In this document: positions 55,249 through 60,000 of the stretch, piece after piece
Layout of the letters: each line of letters opens with the position of its first letter
How positions within the stretch are numbered: position 1 is the stretch's first letter
Source of the DNA: Lineus longissimus
Taxonomy: Eukaryota; Nemertea; Pilidiophora; Heteronemertea; Lineidae
NCBI RefSeq assembly: GCF_910592395.1
Contig: NC_088314.1
Span: 13,518,001 to 13,578,000, forward strand
Length of the DNA: 60,000 nucleotides
Direction: 5' to 3'
The notes under the pieces: generated by a model
The model's database searches: none
Told to the model about the DNA's origin: nothing
Seen by the model: the letters and a program-made list of their open reading frames with translations, nothing else
Translations under genes and position numbers: made by a program

Positions 55249-58149
55249 CTACCAGTTACCATTGCGACCGTAGTTGTACATGTGATCACGGTTCCTGTTT
55301 TGCTTGAAACTGACAGATTGATTGGCATACTGGCTATACTGCGATTGGGAACGATTGTTATTGTCACTGTCACTATTATAGCGGTAATGATTGGCACTTG
55401 TGGTGGGATAGTATGGATTGTCATAAGCATAGTTCTTACCACTAGAACTGTTCGCATTTTCATTGGGATAGTTCCTGCTATTTGAACCATTCGTGTTCTT
55501 GTTTTGGTCAAGCTTGACCATTGCCACCACAGATTTCCTACGCTTTTCCCGTTTCTCCTGCCGTTTTGGAGAGCCTAGAAATTTTTCGGCTGACTTGCTC
55601 TTGCCCTTCGATTGCTCAGTTTGCTTGGGGGAGGACAGAGGTGCAGACCGAATATTGAGTGCTTTCATGATCGATTTTTTCATGTTGGACACCAACACTT
55701 TGGTGCCCTCCTCAGAGAGGTGAAGATGATCACTGGCGTAGAAATGCTCAATTGGGCCTTCTGAATCACCCAGGTTCTTATTGCAACTCGTGATGACATT
55801 TGTATCCGTTTCGTAATGTTCAGCTAGAATTGCATTTGTCACCTGTCCTCGTAACTCATGGGTTGAGTTGTCTGAACGAGGGGGAGCCAGTGAAATGATG
55901 ACTTTGGCGGGGGGAAATTTTGTGCGGACTGCGTTAACAAAAGTTTTCACATCATTTGCCACATCGCTACCGGATTTCTTTTTCACATCATTTGTGATTA
56001 CGTGTAATAACAGAGCGTCTGGTGCAGATTCGGTTTCATTTAGGATACGAGTGGCATCCTCAATGGTGTAAGCGGGTTCGGGCTTTTTTGTTAGAAAGTC
56101 CTTCGATATCCAATCCGGGTTGATACTCTTCGTTTGAGAAGAGCCAAGTAACAGGACAGTTTTTTTCTTTGCAGGGGTTGGAGGGTGAGAAACTGCGCTT
56201 GATTTTATCTCGTTTATTGACACACTTAGAGATTCAATCAGTTTGTCCTTCTCCCTCAGGCTGGTCAGTAGCTGCGAATTAGCGTCTTGAGAACTTTTCA
56301 ACTGGTCTTGAAGGGTTTCGATCACCCTGGGGCTACCATAATCGCCCCAGCAGGCAAGCAGTTCAGAAGTGTCATCTTGGACAGTTTTCAACTGGGTCTG
56401 CAACATATCCAACTGCTGTAAGGATTCGTCAGCTCTCTGGTTGTGTTGTTTGAATGAGAAGATCTCGGCTTTGGCGACGGCAAGCTCAGCGGAACTTTGC
56501 GCAATGTTCTGATTTTGAGCATCAATCAGCTTGTCTTTTTCTGCGACTCGTTCGCCTAAGGTGGTCACCTCCATCTGCAGATGTCTATGCGTATCCATAA
56601 GATTAGCATTGGTATTTTGCACAGCTTTGAGTTTGACGGAGATCGATTCCTTTGCTTTTGCTAATTCCATTTCAGAATGGAAATTGGATTCTGCCAGCTT
56701 TTTCTTAGCATTTGAAACTTCTGCTTTGCATTTTTCTAGTTCACATTGTAACTGGTCGCATTTTTTCGAAACAATGGGGCAATTTGAGCAGGCTGTCTCC
56801 AAAGTTTTGACATGGACGCTAGTACATGTATTGTCAACATTACCACCTGAAGCAGAGGTACAGAGTTTGTCTAGCGAGGCCACAATGGCAGATTCTAGTT
56901 TATGTAGCTCGTCTTTAAATATGTCGCGGATCCCCGAAAGGTTCGGGTTGAGTGAATTGGTGATGGTGTCTGTCTGACATTCAGCAGTTTGGACTGATGA
57001 AATATGCTTGGTGATAAACTCAACACCAAATTCAGGCGGCATTTTTGAACAGGACAAGCATATGAATTGTCGGCGCGATGACTGCAGAGAGAAGAGCATA
57101 TATCGAGGTAGTTCAGAGCACGAGTAATGGGTCCACTGTTTACATTCAGCGCAGCGAATCATCGGATTGGAAATATCGTTACGACCACACGATCTACATG
57201 AATCTGTGCTAACACTAGTAGTAGTAAGGGTACAGGAAGTGACGTGAGCACCAAGATTACCAAGAGAGGAACTACTGGTAACAGAATCAACGTTCGACTG
57301 AGCATCATTGTCCTTATTGAAGTTGACTGCAGTTGCACAGCGAGCAAGACGATCAGCTCCCTCGTTTCCAGAATCTCCTGCGTGACCTTTTTTCCATGCC
57401 CAGTGAACCTTGATATCTTTAGACACCAGTGAATCAAGTGACATCCAGAGGTCTGGGTTCGCGATTGGAGTTTTCCGGCTCCCTTTCCAACCCTTCGCTT
57501 TCCAGTTCGACATGAGCTTCGTCATACCATTCTTGAGATACTCAGAATCGGAATGTATCTTTAATTGTCTAATGATAGGGAATGTAAGAGCGTGTTTAAG
57601 GGCAACAATAGCAGCAAACAGTTCAGCACGCTGGTTTGTCGCTTTCTGCAAATCGGTAGTTGGGAGAACGGTGGCAGCATTCCAAGGGTGAGCAGGGCCC
57701 CAGAACATACCGCAGCCTCCTCTTGCATCGTCGTCACCATTCTTTGCACAAGCACCATCAACATCAACCTCCATGTACGATCTGGCTATACCGGGTTCAT
57801 CAGCAATCATCTCCGCCTTTTTCACACTCTCGATTTGGTCGATAGTGTCCTTGACATCATCATCAAGGCCGTTGGGCTTTTCCTCAGCAGGCTCCTGGAC
57901 CTGGACCTGGTGCGGAGGCCTAGCCCTAGACAGATCCGCCTCCTCATCAACAGCATGCGACGGCCGGGCGTCTGCCCTTGAGACTGAGTGGGCATTATCA
58001 ACGTATGTATGAGCGGAGACATTTAAGTCCATATCAATGTTCATACTAACAACTTCAGAGGGTGAATTGTCATTTGTACAGTCAACACTGGGCGATTTAC
58101 CACGAGCAGCAGGGCTGCTTCCCAAAAACGTGTTCCACAGTGACGCCAT
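55249..58149 (-). CDS. LINE ORF1: RNase H, PHD finger, coiled coil and SGNH esterase-like domain
   Basis: The protein has 966 residues and starts at the ATG at 58149. Residues 126-272 are a type 1 RNase H with the four catalytic acids in place: Asp129 in MEVDVDGACAK, Glu176 in RAELFAAIVALK, Asp201 in KIHSDSEYL and Asp266 in GNEGADRLA. Residues 318-367 are a PHD-type zinc finger (CRSCGRND, CAECKQWTHYSC, CLSC). A long coiled coil follows (about 400-650), then an SGNH-like domain (VLLLGSSQTKSI near 665, LLLHVITNDV, DHLHLSEEG near 805) and a basic Asn/Ser/Tyr-rich tail. Esterase ORF1 proteins are known in CR1-type LINEs and bind nucleic acid. RNase H normally sits at the end of ORF2, so its place here is unusual. 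Confidence 0.92.
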   Translation of the reverse strand: MASLWNTFLGSSPAARGKSPSVDCTNDNSPSEVVSMNIDMDLNVSAHTYVDNAHSVSRADARPSHAVDEEADLSRARPPHQVQVQEPAEEKPNGLDDDVKDTIDQIESVKKAEMIADEPGIARSYMEVDVDGACAKNGDDDARGGCGMFWGPAHPWNAATVLPTTDLQKATNQRAELFAAIVALKHALTFPIIRQLKIHSDSEYLKNGMTKLMSNWKAKGWKGSRKTPIANPDLWMSLDSLVSKDIKVHWAWKKGHAGDSGNEGADRLARCATAVNFNKDNDAQSNVDSVTSSSSLGNLGAHVTSCTLTTTSVSTDSCRSCGRNDISNPMIRCAECKQWTHYSCSELPRYMLFSLQSSRRQFICLSCSKMPPEFGVEFITKHISSVQTAECQTDTITNSLNPNLSGIRDIFKDELHKLESAIVASLDKLCTSASGGNVDNTCTSVHVKTLETACSNCPIVSKKCDQLQCELEKCKAEVSNAKKKLAESNFHSEMELAKAKESISVKLKAVQNTNANLMDTHRHLQMEVTTLGERVAEKDKLIDAQNQNIAQSSAELAVAKAEIFSFKQHNQRADESLQQLDMLQTQLKTVQDDTSELLACWGDYGSPRVIETLQDQLKSSQDANSQLLTSLREKDKLIESLSVSINEIKSSAVSHPPTPAKKKTVLLLGSSQTKSINPDWISKDFLTKKPEPAYTIEDATRILNETESAPDALLLHVITNDVKKKSGSDVANDVKTFVNAVRTKFPPAKVIISLAPPRSDNSTHELRGQVTNAILAEHYETDTNVITSCNKNLGDSEGPIEHFYASDHLHLSEEGTKVLVSNMKKSIMKALNIRSAPLSSPKQTEQSKGKSKSAEKFLGSPKRQEKREKRRKSVVAMVKLDQNKNTNGSNSRNYPNENANSSSGKNYAYDNPYYPTTSANHYRYNSDSDNNNRSQSQYSQYANQSVSFKQNRNRDHMYNYGRNGNW

Positions 58150-60000
58150 CTTTGTTTACGTTTCGCTCGTTTGAGTTACGGCTCTTCAACGACTCCAATT
58201 CATCCCAGAAAAAACACACAATACGTAAAATTAACGGGAAGAATGGTGGATTTCATAGATCTTGGGTTACTTATTCATCACTTCGACATTGGTTTGCCGA
58301 GGAAATCAAGCCCTCAGGTGTGGTTTTGTGGATTTAAACGTGCGAAATTTTTCGAGCCAACATTTTGAAGCAGCCTCGTTTTCACATCACATCGGAATCA
58401 CACTATCACCAGGGATATGGTCTGCAATTGCTGTTAGGAAAGTCACAACCTGGGGACAAAAAATAAATGTGATTTAGACTTCGCATTCCTTTGAAGTGTA
58501 GGTTGCAACATCCCAGGCCATTGATGCATGCATGGTCACAACATAGGGGCAACCGGGAATCATGGCAAGGATTTTTACAACCATTCTTTTGAGGTGTAGA
58601 TTGTGATGTGAGGGAAGTGTCTTGATCTCTACATAAAATTCCTTCGACATGGTGCAACAAACCAGTCCAGTAGATATATACATGGTCATAGCATACGGCA
58701 TCGAGACAACCAGTATGCAAGGTTACGGCCAGGTCCAAGGGGCATGACCGATCAGCACTAAGAGTAAAAACGTAAAATGCAATAATATCTTTTTAAACTA
58801 ACTGCCACAGTAGGTTTATTTATTCAGTCTTTTTGAAGTAAAAGTATTACAGTGAAAAGAACGAAATACGGCTGGAATATTATACTGGTTTGTCTTCGGA
58901 CGGCAAATTCAGCACTGCACCGATGTCAAGGTTAAGACGGTTATACGACTTTGCCTCATCAGCTCCTCGTGGTCAAGGCTCCTATATCCGTGACTGATGC
59001 GGTCGCAGAACAGAACAGATGCTGATCATCCCCGTCACTGCGTCAGGCTGTAAAACAGAGCAAGGAAATATTTTAACTTCACCAGAAGTTTTATCATTCA
59101 TTATTCAGACCAGACACTGACTACCTGCTAATAGTCTATGAATTTCATAATTCAGAACAAACACTTATCACCTTTGCTGACAATATTTTCAGAAGGTGTG
59201 TACATTCGTGTGTCCATTTACACTGCACGTGTATACGTGCTTTACTGTACATTTCTACAGGAGTGAGCAGGATGTACAGAAAAACGATCTCCAAAACTGT
59301 TGCTTTCAGCACTCGCGACACGTTAAGCGAGGTTTTAGCAATTATTTTCAGTGAAGGTATATCTCATGTGTAGAGTCTGGGTGATTTTGAGACATTCTTA
59401 GGTGTTTAAGGCGCACAGTTTGATGAAACTTGCCCGAATTCGTAATTTTTTTGATGAATGTATATCCGCCATTGCGGGGATCTGGAAACTTTCGGATGAC
59501 AAGTTTGCCTCAAAAGATGGACGTGCTCCCTATAATCACCCAAACTAACAGCGAATATATATTCTTAAGATCCTTTTCTTGACCTCTGATGAGTTAATTT
59601 TGTCTGATGCAGTGTTTCAACACAAATTTGAGGGCGATTACAATCACAAAAAAATCACACTCACCCAGTCTAGAATGCGTAGACGAAATGTCTGTTGGCT
59701 CTTCCATGTAGCGGGTATCCTCCCACCTGTTCAGGTATGGACAGATCAACGTTGAGCAACTTGCCTAATCGGTAAAAACGCGGGAGGCAGTGCTATTACC
59801 GGAACGATTCAGAACCGGCGATTTTCATCAAAAATCACCCGAAAACTAAAAAAGTAAGCAACGGCTGCAAAAATAAAGTACACGTTGTTCGTTAGCAGGT
59901 TATGAAACGTAACCTAACCAAATTTCAGGTCGTTCCGTGCGGCAGTTTCGGAGATACGTGTCGAAAACCACATCCCTCGGGTCCTGGCGATCGGCTCAGT
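58150..60000. other. LINE 5' end and flank, no supported gene
   Basis: 58150-58370 is probably the 5' untranslated region of the LINE. At 58480-58740 on the minus strand, two degenerate copies of a ~110-bp unit (GGTTGTCTCGATGCC..., GGTTGCCCCTATG...) are visible. The remaining 1.2 kb shows no coding or repeat structure that I can support. Confidence 0.4.

Larger units (their letters stand above)
50850..58370 (-). mobile_element. APE-type non-LTR retrotransposon (LINE), near full length
   Basis: It has ORF1 (58149-55249), a 571-bp spacer, ORF2 (54677-51068, one frame break) and a short 3' untranslated region with AATAAA near 50900. The 5' and 3' limits are estimates. The clade is uncertain: the ORF2 C-terminal CCHC and endonuclease fit the I/CR1/Jockey side of the tree. 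Confidence 0.85.

Overview
The window is eukaryotic DNA, most likely from a marine invertebrate. It has spliced genes with GT/AG introns and almost wall-to-wall transposable elements of typically animal families: BEL/Pao, Ty3/gypsy, MULE with FLYWCH, Helentron, a LINE with an SGNH-esterase ORF1, and a tRNA-type SINE with an AGCGC...GCGCTATATAAA tail. I cannot name the species; an echinoderm, hemichordate, cephalochordate or lophotrochozoan would all fit. There are no prokaryotic features, no CRISPR array and no rRNA.

Region 1 (1-16.8 kb) is a nest of broken elements. It starts with the 5' end of a retroelement polyprotein (1-197, minus) and three exons of a SANT/Myb-like gene (2372-3316, minus). 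A truncated BEL retrotransposon with its 5' LTR (3708-7270, minus) sits in the reverse transcriptase of a decayed gypsy element (7271-16.5 kb, minus). That gypsy element is also split by a solo LTR (8234-8814), by MULE-1 (9477-12584, inserted in gag) and by MULE-2 (12810-16441, inserted in its LTR). MULE-2 itself carries a SINE (14665-14920).

Region 2 (16.9-24.3 kb) holds fragments of host-like genes on the minus strand: a five-exon gene with an HMG-like start, a MADF-domain first exon and a homeodomain-like exon. Between them lie repeats and a 493-bp tandem duplication that contains a polypurine tract plus LTR.

Region 3 (24.3-36.2 kb) is one large Helentron-type rolling-circle transposon on the minus strand. 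It encodes a membrane-anchored leader ending in a 2A-like DIETNPGP motif, an OTU/C76-like cysteine-peptidase region, a basic coil repeat, an HUH two-tyrosine Rep, a PIF1 helicase, an APE-type endonuclease and a three-exon RPA-like OB-fold protein. It is flanked by a 21-bp minisatellite on its 5' side and by a 345-bp tandem array on its 3' side. A few 1-nt frame breaks interrupt it.

Region 4 (36.2-42.4 kb) has no convincing gene. It holds palindromes, a foldback element, a MITE and G-rich DNA.

Region 5 (42.4-50.3 kb) is a very young, complete BEL/Pao retrotransposon (42772-50202): identical 175-bp LTRs, a 5-bp target duplication, and one polyprotein with a single in-frame TGA. It cut an integrase-core (DDE) gene exon in two.

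Region 6 (50.85-58.4 kb, minus) is an almost complete APE-type LINE. Its ORF1 is unusual: RNase H, PHD finger, coiled coil and SGNH esterase-like domain in one protein. ORF2 has an endonuclease and a reverse transcriptase, split by one frame break. The last 1.6 kb shows nothing coding that I can support.
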